The notes beneath the pieces were generated by a model. It saw only the letters and a list, made by a program, of their open reading frames with translations, searched no databases and was not told the DNA's origin. From Archilochus colubris (lineage: Eukaryota > Chordata > Aves > Apodiformes > Trochilidae): DNA of 64,000 nucleotides. The translations under genes and the position numbers were made by a program. This document shows, piece after piece, positions 1-15,000 of this stretch; positions within the stretch are counted from its first letter, which is position 1, and each line of letters opens with the position of its first letter. The stretch lies in contig CM041104.1 of NCBI GenBank assembly GCA_023079485.1, positions 7,114,864 to 7,178,863 of the forward strand, given 5' to 3'.

Positions 1-3000
1 GCAGCTCAGGCCAGAAAAACTTTTAAGTACTGACAAATGTGATCTTCCTTTGCTCTCCTTACCCTAGATTTGCCTTCATATATTTTTCTGTCACTGAAAT
101 CCCTCATTATTCCCAGTTCAAGCTGTTCACGAACCTTGCTGAATTTCTGCAGCCTTTTTTTTCTTTCTTCAGGCAGAAACTTTGGTCTGGCCTTATAATT
201 ACAGTATTATTAATGTATTTTTATCATTGTTAATTATTTTTACATGCTGAAATTGATTCAGTATGCTTGGAGCTGCCATGCTGGAACATGCCTTGATTCT
301 CTTCCAAGCTGGAGCCCTTGTGCACCAAATGTGGAGTTCCAATGGTTTTAAATCACTATAAACCTCACTGAGTGATTTAAGTTATTGGAGCATATTCAAG
401 TTTTTATAAGCCCTCGAATGTGAACCCTGCTCAGATTCTGGGTATGTACAGTGCAGCAGGATCTAAAATGGTTTGAGTGCTCAACATACTTTCTAAGCCC
501 CTGACTGCCTGGGGAATAATCAGGCTTGTCGGGCAGTGTACTCTGCAGGGACTTTGTATGATGGGAACCCTCACATTTTAAAGATGCTTCTAATTCCTTT
601 AAATTGAAACATTCCTACTTCATTTAAGGGACTTTGGGTAGAGCTTTCTGTGTGGCTCAGAGGATCAGCAGTATGATGAAGTGTGTTTCATCTTGGGGTG
701 GGTGGACTGAGTCCTGCACAAGGTCAGTCTCAAGGAAAGCTATCAGCACTCTATCTCTGGTGACAGCCCAGCAGAGCTGTGACTTGTGCCAGGACCCCAG
801 GTGTCTGGTGAGCAGAGGTCAGAACCCTTGCCTGATATCCAGATCAGGTCCTAAGTCCAGGTGGTGTCCATCCTGATCCTTGTTTAGCTATGTCTGTGCA
901 CCAGAACAAGCAGCCTCTTCTATTCAGGCATATTTTCTATTCCAGAGGGCAGCAAGGACATCAGGGGCTGGCAGCTGCATGTGTTTAAACTCCTCTTCAT
1001 TTTAAAAGGTGCCAGGTCAGGAAAAAGTTGCAAGAATGTAGGTGAGAGGATGGCCATGCAGTGGAGGGAGAGAGCATGGCAGACGGGCTCCCTCTCACCC
1101 AGGCTCTCATCAGTACTGCTCAGCAGTACTTACACACCAGGGTAGACTTTCCTGGGATCCTGTCATGGGGCCACTACATGCAGAGTCCTGATATACCTGA
1201 TGCAACTTGAATCCTACCTGAAGCTGTGTCTGGTTTGTGGTGTCCCACCCCCTGCAGAAGCTACAGGTTGCAGGTTAAGGGACACTTGGCTGCAGTTCCA
1301 GCAGGCACAAAAGCAAGTGAAAATGCAAAATCTGAAAGCTAGAAGATGGTCTGGGAGTAGAGGTAAGGCTGCAGAGTGATGCCAGTCACAGCAGTACTGA
1401 GAGGCTGACTTCAAGGCTGGATGGATTGGAGACAGCAGAGAACTCACAGTCCTGTGGAACAGTTACTCCTTTTCCATTTCAGTTTTTACAGACAACTGCA
1501 TAACGTCTCCCCTGTAATTCTTTGACCTTGCAATCAAAGAGCAAGCTCATTTATATTTGCAAGTGCAGCTGCTGAACACATTGCTTTAGTTTGGAGCTTT
1601 GCCTTGATGAATTGTTTAATTTGGTTTGATATCATTAGGTGTGTATTGTGTGTATGTGAACCTGTGCAGTAAAACATCTGAGGTTTGTACCCGTAAGACC
1701 AATTCCTGCTGCTCCTACTCAGTAAATAATGACAGCCTGGAGACCTGTGAGTGCTGAGGAGCTCAGAAAATTCAGATGCTTTTAGTTATGTGCCTGTATG
1801 GATTTAATAGTCTCAGCTTATTAAAAAAAAGTAGGTTTTTAATCCTAATGAACTAAACTCTGCCCTAAGTTACTAAAATGCTAACCCAAGGTAACTTTAA
1901 GTAAAAGGGAAAACCTGAGTTTACCCACTTATCAGTGAGAGCAGGTTTAGGCCCATTATATTGCTCAAATCACATTTTAAGAGTAAGAGATAGTTTTATT
2001 GGTCATCTTAACAACAGGGCAACCCCCAAACTACCGTGCATTCAAGGAACAGGTTCTTTCACTTTAAACAACATGTAATTCTCCTTAAAACCTCTTTTAT
2101 TAAAAAGTTTTAAGAGTAATATTAAATACATAAACAGCCGTGTTAATTAGATTACATAGTTAATGTACATTGGAACTATGACTTATTGCAGAGTTACTGA
2201 CCATGAAAGCACATTTTGATCATTCCAGTCTGTAATCCCCACTTAATCCATCCCCAGTCTGTCAATCAGTGGAATACAATCAGGATATTTATGATCACAT
2301 CAGACCAGAGATCTGGAATAATTTAGCAACTTTGCAGAGCTGAATCCAGAAAAGAAGGGGGAAAAATGTTTCCACTGGCAAAATGAACCATTGCCAGGAA
2401 AAACATTATTGTTGACTTGGCCCATGTAATTGAATTTTCTACTCAGAAGTAATTTACAAACCAGCAACTAGGAGAAATTATCAATACTGGGGACTCTTAT
2501 AACAACAAAGCAGAGGAGTTTTACCTGGCACAGCTCTTTTTTTTTAAATTGTGCTTTTTTTTTTTTTTTTTAACATGGTGCTGTGTTATTTGGGTTTTTT
2601 TCTCTCCTAGTTTTTGCCACCACGAAATAATTCAAATCAGTAGAAGAGCAGGAAAAAGCATCACTTTCTTGGCCCCCCTCCCTCCTGACATCCGCTGCAG
2701 CCCCTGTCCCAGTGATTCCCAGCAGGAACCAGGGCTCTGTGGACAGGGGAGACCTGAACATTGCTGGGACACCCAATCCCCTGCTCAGGGAACTCTGCAC
2801 AATTTTTAAACAGCTGATTCACATCTCTATTTCTTTAAGGGATGTGCAATTTGGCAGCAAAAATACAACACACTAGTGAAGGTTTTGTATAGGTCTGTGA
2901 TACCTCTTGTAACCTGAGACACATGGGGACATCTTTTGGGGACTGGAATGGGGGTTATTGCAATACCCTCCAGATTTGAAAATTGTTTGCATGGAAAGAC

Positions 3001-6000
3001 ATGGAGAAGCAGAAACCAGGTCTATCAGAAAGGGAGGAGACCCTGGAAAACCAAATGATGAACTAGCTTTGCTGGGCTCTTGATGTAGACTCCTCCAAGG
3101 CATATTTTTCTCAGCTGCTACTGTATCATCCCAGTCCTTAAACAATCTCCATAACATTTTCAGTATAAGAACTGGACAAACCTTTCTTAAGGTTTGTTTG
3201 GTTTGGGGTTTTTTGTTGGTTTTGTGTGTGTGTGTGTTTGTTTTGTTCAATTTTGTTTTTTATATTATTACTAAAGAGAGAAATATGAAATAGAAAACAG
3301 TAGGATAATCAGTAGTCCCTATAGTTCACCAGGATCTGTCTGATAGAGATTCAGTCAACAAGGTCTCCCTACTCTGATAGAAATGAAGTCCTTGGAATGG
3401 AGCATTGTCATGGGATTAGTCTTCTGCTTGTAAAAGAAATGCCTTAGCAGTTAGTTAGCAGCATGATGCCATTATCTTGTTGACAGTGCTCTGTGTCATT
3501 GATACTGTCTCTGATGCAGCTTCTGTTAAACAACAATTTGTTTTCATTAAGCTTTCATCCCAGCTCCCCCTTTTATAAGACTCTTTCCTTCATTTTCTTT
3601 AGGTGCTAGAGCACCTAAAAAAAGTACTGGACCCTTTGGTGCCCATAGTGCAACATGGCTGCTTGCTTGAGAACTTGGAGTATGTCATTTGTAGTTTGTT
3701 TCTATCAGAGTAATGTGGTAGTTGTATATATGCCACTTTCCCAGGAATGTAAATGCTTCGTTAGTTCTGTCCCTGTCCTGAAAAGTCAAATATGGCACAA
3801 ATAAAGTGCGGTAAATGGCTTCATGGAAAGCAGATGTGAGTAGAAGCCTGGACTCCCACTAAAGCTTTAGGGGACTTCAAAGACTGAAAGAAAGAGCTGA
3901 ACAAAATATTCAACTGTGCCAAATTTTCACTGTTCTTGATGAAAGAGCAAAAGTGAGGAAAAAAAACCCTGAAAATCTGGCTCCTTGTTTTAATTTTCTA
4001 CTAGCCTAGGGCAAGACTTTTAGGAGGAATAAATTACAAGCAAAGAGGGAGACAGACTGAATGGAGCAACTGCTGAACAAAGGGCATTCTTGGAAGGGCC
4101 TGGTTTTAGAGAACCTAGAAGTTGTCAGCTCAGTTATCAGGAGGCTGTTTCCCTCCCCACTTGTGAGGCCGCTGCTTTTGAGCTGCCTGCATGCAAATGC
4201 TGTCACTGCACAGTGGCAGTGAAGGCTTGGGAAGTGTCCTTTGCAGAAGTGTTTTGTAAGGACAGCCAAGCAGAGAATGCTTTGAAAATTTGGCATCTGA
4301 TGTGAATGCGACATAAATGATTGCAAACTTTAAAGCTGTTTTCCAGAGCAAGCCATTTGGGGTGGACTTGGAAATGGTGTAGAATATAGGTGATGGTATT
4401 AAAGAGACTAAAACACGCCGACTCTAAACACTAGGATAATTAATTCCTTTTGTTTGGGGTATCATGTACTACATAAGGATAAAAACCCCACATGCATAGA
4501 ACAATTGGAATTGGAGACTTTTTATTTTTCCTCAGATGCTGTGTGGGAGTAAAGGCTATGACTTAAAAAGACCCTGTCAGAATATGGAGAAATATAAGAA
4601 GCAACTAAGCCATGTTGCTTGTGGCAGTTTTATAAAATGATGCTTCATCTGTTAAAGATCTCTTCCATCTCAAATCCCATTGAAAGTGCTGCATGGGCTC
4701 CATCTCTGGTGAAGATTTGGCTGGGACAACCTTGCTGGTGGGAGCTGTGAAACTTGGTCTTCTCCACTATGAAGCATCTCCATTGGAGGTGCAATTTATG
4801 TTGGTCAGCTCTCTGTTTCTCTACACTTGGAAGTAAGCTGCTGAAGGCTCTTTAGGTAGCCGAGGAAGCATGATCTGAGCTATGCTAACGGAGGCAAATA
4901 CTGTTCTTTCTACTTTTCCTGCTGTCTCATATTTCCTTCTCCAGCTCCTGAAAGGGAAATACCTTTTAAGTAGTATCAATCCACTCTTGGTTGCACAACT
5001 CAAAGCTTAAATCATACAGATGTTTATTGTGACTACACATGACAATGAGCTAATGGTTTGCAGAAAACATTTTGCAGATGGACACATAGTTGTAAATTAG
5101 CTGCAGGACTTCAAGGCACATTTACCAATTACAATTGTGTTGCTCGATCTGAAAATAATTACGTTTGCTTGAGTTCGGGCCAGGCTGCCTAAAGATTCTC
5201 CACTCTGTAAGGAGCTGCTGGTGACCTTGCCTATTTAGGTGTTACTATTTTTTTCTTGTTTTTATTTTTTTAATTTTGATGTTGTCTTTTTAGTGATCAT
5301 GTAGCATGGGAAAAGGAAAATAGGGCAGCTGAAGCAAATGAGCACTGGTAAAGAAGAAGAAAAACCTGGTACTTACTAACAGCTTGGCTGATTTACCACT
5401 CATTTATCTGCAGTAGCCCAAATACCAGCCTGTATTTGTTTGCCGCTGCCTGCTGAAGCCCTCGACCTCAGCCTGCCCTTCTCTCCCCCCCCTGTGCTGA
5501 CAGTAAGTGAAGAAATGCTAAATTCATTCATCTGCCCGAGATCCCTTTGAAGTCCCCCACTAAAAGCTCTATTGTTTTATTAGCTGTTAATGTGGCACGG
5601 GGGAATTTGGCAGTGCAGAGCGGAGCTGGGGTGCGGGGGGAGCCCTTCCTGGTAATTTGTCACTCTTTAGAAGTATGACACGTTCTGCTCTCTGAACACG
5701 CTGGCAAGTTGGGAGTGCTCAGGGCCAGGGGCTGGAGCTGCTGGGTGCAGGGAGCTCCCACCGCCGACAGGCAAGAGTCGAGGGGCTGTGAGGGGTCAGG
5801 ACAGGCTGAGGTCACACACCTTGGCTCTCTGCTGGATGCTAGGCAGGCCAAGGTCAGTGCTAAATTAAGGATTATGGGGTCCTGCAAAGAGCCAACAGTG
5901 CTGGCTACAGGCTGGATACTGACTGTAGAGGGTTTGCTTGTCTGAGCAGGTTCTCAGAGGAGAGATGGCTGTGGATGCCCAGATCAGGGGGTACATTGAC

Positions 6001-9000
6001 TTTTCCCTTCCCTGGATTAAGATGGTTTGGTAATGAAGGCTGAAATGCAGCTAACCTAAATGCCTTTTGTCTTCCTGCTGTGATACAGAGCTGCTGAAGC
6101 TGTGAGGTGCTGCCAGGCCCATGGGGACTCTGCCAGCTCCAGTGGTGCTCAGTGTTGACACCTTGGGCCTAGAAGACTGGCTAGTGGCTCTCAGAGGTGA
6201 TCCCATGTCAGAGCATCAACACGGCTTCCTAAGTACAAGCATGGAACATTGCTAAACTGCAAGGTGAGGTTTGTAATTTTACACATGCACCCTGTACAGG
6301 TAACTGGTCACTGAGCCACACGCAGGTAACTGATGAAGCACCCATTGCTTTCTCTTTTTGGCTTTCAGCTCTGTGTATCACCCCTCCCTCCTGAGGCAGA
6401 GGGAGCTGCAGGAACTTGCTGGTTCGTAATTGTCTGGGCACACGAACGCCTTGCAGCTGCAAGCTGGCTCCTGCGTGTGATTTGAAAGCTGGGCACGGTG
6501 TGCTTGCGTGCTAAGGAAATGAAGTAGATGCTGCCTTGGGCTGTTTATTGCTCAGCCCTGTTGGCAGGTACAAAAGATCTCCCCAGAAGCCATCCATCAC
6601 TGGAGCTGCTGCTCCCCCCAAGCACAATGCGGCTGGTGGCAGGAGCAGTGTCCTGGTAAACACAAACAGGAAGGCGAGCGCAGCCCCGGCCCGGGCTGCC
6701 TGCGGGCAGCTTCTTGTTTGCTTTGCTTTGCTCTGATTGCTTCTCTCTGACTCAGCTTGATCAGTCCATCACCAGAGCCTTTCTTTCCATCCGTTCTTCC
6801 CAGTGCCTTCTGTGAGACTAAAACTAAGTCAATAGAAATGCAAAACTTCTGTCTTATTTCCTCAGTCTAATGAATCTTGAGAACCCTGCTGGGGTAGCTT
6901 GGCGTTTGCATAACTGCTTAACGACACTGCAAAGTGTAGCTTATGTGATGAAGGGTGCTCATTAATGTCATGTTTTCTTGAGATGTAAAACCGCTGCTGT
7001 TTGTTCCTGCAAACGGGAAACTGAGTCTTCCAACATTTTCCCATGGCAGAGAGGTGAGGGGTCAGGAGGAGCTTACTCACCAACACCCGTGGGTGGGAGG
7101 GTGCAGTTGATTTGATCTGCTGTGCGCTCAGCTCTGGGCTTAAGCACAGGCAGGGCAGCACCAGAGCAGAGAGGACAAGAGCCACGACAATAAGGGGATC
7201 AGCATTAATTTTTGGTAGGGTCATTTAAAAATTAATGCCTTACAAAAGCACTACACAGTGGTAGAATGTAGCTCCCACTGTAAGGTCCTGCTTGAGCAGA
7301 TCACCCACAAGCCTTTTTTGTCTTCTGCATAAAACTGTGCTGGAGCCATCAGGTTTGTAATGTATATCTATGCTGAAGGTTTTTTAAGGTTTATTGTCAC
7401 TGACTGCAGTCTCACTGAGAGGTAGGCTTGCAAAACAGTTATTATAAAACTAAATGCAAGGTGCACATCAAGCTGCTCTTAAGGAGTTTTAAAAACAATG
7501 ATCTTTACAGGCTTTCTCCTAAAATTGCTAGTGGGTTTGATAATCTTATTTAAATCTTTGCAATGACCTTGATCCAATGTAAGAATTTATAAACAGCAAA
7601 ACCCAGAATAATAACTAAATAATAGTTATTCAACTATTTATGATGCGGGAGAGTTTCTCTTATGTAAAAAATTGGTGATACCAATTAATCACCAAGGTAG
7701 GTCTGTAACTGCATTACCAACTCTTCCCTGTGCTCACAGGTGCTGCACATGCAGGCTGGGTACCTGGAGCAGGCAAGGAAAGCACCTGATGATCACCTAC
7801 AACTGCTGTGACCCCCTCTGCAAATCCCAGCCCCTTCAGAGCAGGTACACACTGGTGGTAAAGGATGCTCATTGCTGTCACTTATTTAATAATTAATGGT
7901 TTCTGAGCTGCCATGGGGCACCCCACAATGCTTCAGGGCACCTCGGGGTTTGCAAAGAACATCTGGGATGTGCTGGTTTACACCAAGAAGAAAATCCACC
8001 TGCTACTGATCAAATTCAGTGTTTCCACAACCCCAGATGGTTAGATGGGAACTAGAGGTGCAGCACGCTCCCACAGTCCCTCATTGGTTAATTAGGGAAG
8101 CTTTAGGATGACAATTTTCCCCTCGAAGGCAAAAAGTGCCAGTCACCTTTGGAAAGGGACAAATCCCTGTGGGCAGAGCACATGGGCAGTGCATGCAGCT
8201 TTTGGGTGGCCAGGCTGGGTTTCAGAGTTTTTTATCAGAGTAAATATGGGTGCTCTGTCTCCCCAGCAGTGGGTGCTACCACCTGGTAGCCCCAGCTCAG
8301 CCACTGCAGAACCCTTGATCCACAATCTGCAGCATTTCTGCAGTGCAATAGATGGCTGCCTCACCACTTGCTTTCCAGAAATTTGAGAGAGATTTGAACT
8401 CTGTCCCAAATTTCACCACTCTAATGCTTGGAAAATGCATTCAAAGGAGGTGTTTACTCAGAACACTGCAGAAATGCTTCTTTCATCACGTTCCTATTAA
8501 CCTTAGAATGCTTTTAAGCACTTTCTCTTCCATGGGAATGAAACAGGGGAATATTTCCAGTTACTCAGATTTTTTTTATTTCAACTCATGGGATTTGGTC
8601 AAACCCAAGATATCAAACAGTCCAAACCTGACTGGTCTTTTGTCTTGTGAAAATGCTCACTGTCCTATGGTTTTGTGAATTTGGAGCCCTAGTTCTGAAT
8701 ATAAATAGGAAAAGTGGGGATTTTTGGAAGCTCAACAGCACTTCTTGTGCCAGCACAGTGCATGGTGTCTCACTCTGCATTTCAAAGGTAGGTTTCTGCT
8801 TACCATGTTCCTTCAAAACATGGCAAGTGAGACATTTTTAGAAAGCAGTTTGGTACTTTAGCCATCTGGCTTCCAGTGTCAAAATGATGTTGTGTCCCCT
8901 GTGACTTGTGCCTCCAGAGCCAGGTAAATGCCATCACAGGGTCCTGGCTCTCTCTTAGAAAACAACCAGACTGTGTGCACTGGGCTTGTATCTCCTTTTT

Positions 9001-12000
9001 TTCTGTCTTTAATCTTATAGCTGCTGTTTGGGAGTTGTGAAGTAAATCAAAGGTGAGGCCAAGGGGGAGGCTGGGTATTTCCTGTGTGTCACTCAAGCTG
9101 TAATTACACCAGAAGGGTCCCTGTACTGTTTCTCTGTAGACCTTGGCATTGGCCTGCGTGTTAAAGCAGAAGCAAAGGCTGGAACAAATTCCTGTGGTTG
9201 TAGGGAATGCGAAGAGGCAGATTTTAGAGGGATGGTAAAAGCATGATTCCCAGACTGGTATTTACATGTGTTTCTCTCGAGTTAGTTTTAGCCTTTAGAA
9301 ATGGAGGTAAGGAGTAAAGGAGTTCATATTATCTAATTGTTGGCACCAAACTGGGCTGCCTGCAGAAGAGCCCATGCTCCCTCTGTTGTCACACAGGAGA
9401 GAGAAGCTTCTTCCCCAAGTGTTTTGCATTGGTGCTGTAGCCAGATTGCTCTGGAGGGGACTGACAGACAGGACCTGTGGGCAGTGGCCTTCAGTGTCAA
9501 GTCCCAAGGGGTTGTCAGGGGTTCATACTAACAAAATTCTTCTCTGTTCCAGTGGGAGGTTTAACACATGAGACAAGCAGTGACGTTTCCATCCTTGAGC
9601 TGTGAAGTTGTTGCAGTTGCAATCATCCATGTTTCCAGATAGGTAAAATTCCAGAGAAACGATGATGGATTTGACACATCTCAAATGATGACAGCAGAGG
9701 TGCTGACTCCCCCTTTAATTCCTTCCCTTAACAGACAGGGTCCCTGAACCTGGCCTGCTTCACCAACGTGTGCAGCTCTTGTTTCTCTTTCACTGTGTGT
9801 CTGGTTGGCTTTGCCTTCCTCCCCCAACTCATAACTCCCAGCTCCTTTCCTGCGGGAAAGATTAGGAAGGATAGGAAGTCGTCTGTGCAAAAAAGCATCC
9901 CTGGCCAAAGTAAATAGAGGTCACAAGATTAGGCTTCATCAGAACTTTAAGCCTGGCCCAAGCTAAACAAATGAGCTGTCATGCTTTGGTAAAAGCTACA
10001 GTGTGAGTGCACTGGCATGACTGCAAAAATGGTAAAGCAGCTAATAGGTTTTGCAATATGGAAGCTTTAAGTTTGTTTTAAATGCTGCATTCTTCACAGT
10101 CAAGACTCACGGAACTTCAATTGCCATTAATTTTGTGTGTTGGCCTCACTTGCTGCTATGCAAACACACTTCCCAAAGCCCAGGGCAGCAGCAGAACAGC
10201 TCTATGGGCCTGGGCAGCCTCTGCGTCACAGAGGAACAACGTGGGGTGGTAAGGAAAACCTTGTTACAGCTTGAGCCCTGGGTTTCTTGATTGTTGACAC
10301 TCTGAGACTGTTCTAATATCTAACTTTTTGATGTCCAAATATCTACATAAAAACACAAACAGAGCCATGTTGAAGGACACCATTTTCCAGGCCTAGTCCA
10401 TTATGGAGCTGTTCACAAAAAGGGTTAATTGAACCAGTAAATGGCTGCAGTCTCTCAGGCTTCCCTGTAAAGGGTAAGAGGGTAATTTGCACCAAGAGAG
10501 GGCAGCATTGTTTTTTTTCTTGCAATGAGCAGACTTCATGGACATGGGACTTGGGCCATGTCCCCTACCTCTGGCACTGCCCTGTTGTGTCTCCCTGGAC
10601 GTGTCATTCCCCCTGAGGATTTTGGTTCTCACGCCTGCACAGTGGGGACAGCAGTGACGAGACAGTTGCTGTAGTGGGACAAGTATTGGTGCTGTAAAGC
10701 AGACAGAGATCTGCAGTGCTTTGATATTTTCAATAGTTACTGATCTGTTTTAAGGAAAAAAAAAAAACCCAAACAACCCAGCCCAACCAACTAGCATTAT
10801 AAGTCTTTATGGAACAAAAGCCAGGCTTTTAATATTGTTTTAATGTACCTGACAAAGCTTCAGAGGTAAGGCCAACCTCTTATAAGTGTGCAAGAGTCAA
10901 GACAATTTAAAAACCAAAATATTTCTCCCAGTGGAGACCTTGCAGCTTATCAGGTAACTGCAGGCTGTATTTTTGCCATTTTTAACTGGGCATTAAAAGT
11001 CTTTTTGACACTTGCTTTATTCCCCTACAATAGACCCTAACAGCCCCTCCGAGACTTTCTACAGCCTGATGTGTAAAATGTAATGGGGATTGGTTTAAAG
11101 AGTGGAATTTGACCTGAGAGAGATGTGAGTATTTGGGGACTACTTAGTCCTCAGTAGCACTTGGGGGCTCTTTAGTTTGTGGGGCACTTTATTACTCATT
11201 AGTGCTTGGGGATGCTACACTGCACTCGTTAACATCCTGTCCAGTGGCTTTCTCTGCTCACTGCTGTGCTGTGATGGAGCATATAGACCCTTTCTCCCCC
11301 TCCTCCTTTTCCTCCTGTTTGTGGAAGGAGCAGCAAGGCCTGGGGCTGCTCCAGGACATCAAGGTGTCCCTGAAAGTGTTTGTCAGCAGAAAAGGGCTGG
11401 GGAGTCCTGTTGGCCACAAACATGACACCCATGAGTGCAAGGGGGCCTCTGGTGGTCACACAACCATAAATATATGGACAGGGGACCAAAGTGTGCTTCC
11501 AGAGAAGCTGTTCATACTGGTGGGACTCTAGCAGAACTACAGCACAAAGTGACTTAACAATGCAGGGAAAGAGAGATCTTGGTTTCAGTCTTGTGCTTCT
11601 GCTTCTCCTTATACTTGTGGGAAAATCAGGAGCAAAAAGCAAGCTGGATGCTTAAGCCAAGGCCCTCTGCTCTCTGACACTGTTTGTGGCCCTGTGAGAG
11701 CCCAGCCCTACAGCAACCACTGGCTAATGCAGGGGGGATGCTGTGCTGCTGGCAGTTGCTTCACTCTTTTCTGTTTCTGTGAAACAAGCCTGGGTGAAAC
11801 TGCCAAAAGTCCTGCCCTGCCCCTTCCTTGCTTTACAGTACTGGCCAGTTGTGGAGATATGGCCATTCATCTTGCGTGGCCACAGCTGTCCTCCCAGACA
11901 GGGCTGTGTGGTGAAGGGAACGTGATGAGCTCAGGGATGCTGGTAGTCTTTCTCACTTTTACTTTTCCTCTTAGATTAAATTATTCCCAGACGTGTGAAC

Positions 12001-15000
12001 TTGGCAAACAAAGATCAAGTTTTCTCCACAAGGCAAGGTTTACCCCAGGCCTGGAATAGTGCCTGAGCTTCCCAGCGGTCAGGAAAAAGCTTGCAGGGAG
12101 CAGATGAGAGATTCCTTTTGTATTTTCCACCCATCAGGAAAAGCTGCATCTGAAAAAATAGCTGAACTGGAAAATAAAATTAGACAAGTCTGAACAAATA
12201 TGAAAACCATCCCTGACCTGGTATTGGAAAAGAGTCTCAAATGCTAGAAAAGAGAGAAGCAGAAAGGGAATGGATGAGTTTTGGCCTCAGTTGGGAGTAT
12301 GGAAGGAATTATTTCATTGTCTTTCCCCATCTATTTGTTCTCTATATGGCACTCTGTGTGGTTAATCCTCTGTCTTTGTCATAAATATATGTGGCAGAGA
12401 CAAGTTTTTTTTCAGAGGTCCCAACCAAACCATCTGTTTTGCATCTGTGGTTTTGCATATGTAAATATTATTATTAATAGTAGCAAAAGCAATCATAATG
12501 GCAGCAGGAATAGAAACACTATTAATAGTCATAGTAGTGAAATTTCTATTTGTGTTGCTGCAGGAGGTCACATCATGCTCCAGGACTCAGCTGTGAGCTT
12601 GAGTGAGAACAAAAGGATGGTTGTTACCCCCAGGAGCTGCCTATGAGAACAGATACAGCCATGGGTGTGGTGCCAGGATTGTCAGGATGGAACTGTGGAG
12701 CCTGAGCATGATGATTTCTCCCAGACCCTGACAGAGGACTTTTCCAAGGGGAAATGGCTGCTGACAATTGCCAGCTCCTTGCAGCTTCTGCCGCTGTGGC
12801 AAGGAGAAAATGATTCCCAGTGGAGTGAGCTTAGCTCAGAAGCTCAAAAGTACCTGGAGACAACTGGAAAGTCTCCACAGTAAAGGTAATTATGCAATTT
12901 CTGCTTATCCAGAAACTGAATTTGTCCTGGTAGGTCTGGAAGCAGAGCAGAGGTCCCTGCATTGCCCAGTACTGCACCTGAGGTCTCACTCCCAGCCCAG
13001 TCCAAGGTGTCTTGTCTCCATATGGACAACAGGCTAGTCTGGGTGGATGACCTGTCATAGCAAGTCATTCTGCAAACCATTAGCATTCTGTTGGTTGATG
13101 GAGATCTTAAATTTCTGATCCTGCCTTACTTCTATGATTTAAAAGCAACAGCAATTCTCCTTCTACTAATTCAATATTCAGGGGAAAGACCTCAGAGCTG
13201 AGGGGAGCTGAGACCAGAGGCAGAAGGGGTGGCAAGAAGGCCAGGCAGAGCAGAAAGAACATAGACACCAAAAATGGGGAGCTTGAAGGTGTTTGTGCAG
13301 GAAAGAGGACTTCAAAGAGGATGGAAGAGATGCACAGAAAGGAGGAAGCCCCCACTGGATTGTAGTCTATCCACGCAGCATCTGGAGACACATGAGCTGA
13401 CAAAGCACATCTCAACACAACCTCCTCTTTCCAGGTTCCCTGTGGGGTTGAGCTGTTATCCTTGTTCCTATACGAGGAATGTTTTGGCTCTGTTTTTTTG
13501 GGTTTTTTTTTGTTTTTTTTGTTTGGCTCTGGTTGTTTTGCTGGATCTGTAGTGCATTAAAGAGCCCATCTTCTGGTTTGTATTTTTTCCAGTTATCATA
13601 TTTCATGGATCCTGGCTCCTTTCATCCAGCCCTGTATTGCCCCAAGCAGAGACTAAGCGGGATCCAGTCCTTGGGCTTACTGCCTTCATGGGCACGAGAG
13701 GGACATGGACCCCATCCCACACTTCTGCTGCATTGTGGGAGGATTTTCTGCAGGGACTGACATCTTCCTCTGTTTTCAGTCTGCCAGCTACATCATGGTA
13801 CCATGGCTGGAGCTTGAAGACTTTGGTGATAGCACATGCTGCCCTTCAAACTTCACCTGCATGCAGTCTTGTTGCTGAAGTCAGTCTAGATCAGCAGTAA
13901 CAAGCCAAGGTTTGTACTTATTTCTTACACTTTTGAAATTTTGACCATGGCACACCAAAAAAGGGCATGTTAAAGGGGTGGCAGGCAGGGGCTTGTCAAA
14001 GCTTTTTAAAAGTCTGCACTGATAGGGTGCTATAACTTAAAAGCTGCTGCAGTTCCATGTTGGGTGCCCCTGACCCTGCCACCTCTCAGCCCATCTCTGT
14101 GGAGGTCTGCAGACCCTGGGGTAGATTAAATGGTTCTCTAGCTCTCTTGGAAATCTTTGCAGGCAGGCATTTAAAACACAAGAAAAAATTATAATCAGAT
14201 AAAAAGGGGGTAAAAATCTAGTTCATGTCCCTCTCTAGCTGAGACATAGTACAGATGCCAGGGCAGTGGCTCTTGCAATTCTGTCTTTTACAACAGGGAG
14301 GAGATGGGGACCCACATGAGCACCAGGAGGGGCAAAGGGCTGCCACAGGGTGCAGAGGGGGTGTGGGGCTGCTGTGACAGGGACCCTGTGGGGAAGGGGC
14401 AGCAGAGTTCCCCAAACTGGGCACCCAGCCCCCTCTGAGGAGCACTTTGTGAGCTAGGTTAGCTCCTCACTCTGCTCCCTATTCTCTAAGAGCTCAAAAA
14501 CAGCTGTAGCAGGGTAAGGATCATCTGTGAACTTGAGATGTGCGTTGCCCCGCTTGCTGTATCCCAGTCTTCCTTCCAACAACAAAGTCTTTCCTGGGCA
14601 AAAACACAACTTTGAGCAAATTCAAGCTTTGAGTTTCTCCAAGATTAGGTTATGGTGGTGTCACAGGTGCCTTCAGATCTGGTAGCTGCTCAAAAGTGCC
14701 ATTCTTCTTCTTCTGTTGACCAGGCCTGAGAGCAGGTTTCCATTTGAGCAGGCTGTTTGATTTGACCCCCAGGGTCAATCCCTGCTCCACAATTTTGTGC
14801 AAGTCGTTGAAAACAACAGTCTTCACTGCCACTGAGGACTCTGCCTCTGTATGCTGGTGGAAGGGGTCACACAGCCCAGAGCAGCTCTGTTCAATCCCAT
14901 GCAATCCCCCCTGTCCTGGCCCACACCCACCTCCTCTGGGACACAGCCTCCCAGCTCAAATCCCCCTGAGGACTCTCCCCTTCCACTTTTCCAAGAGAGG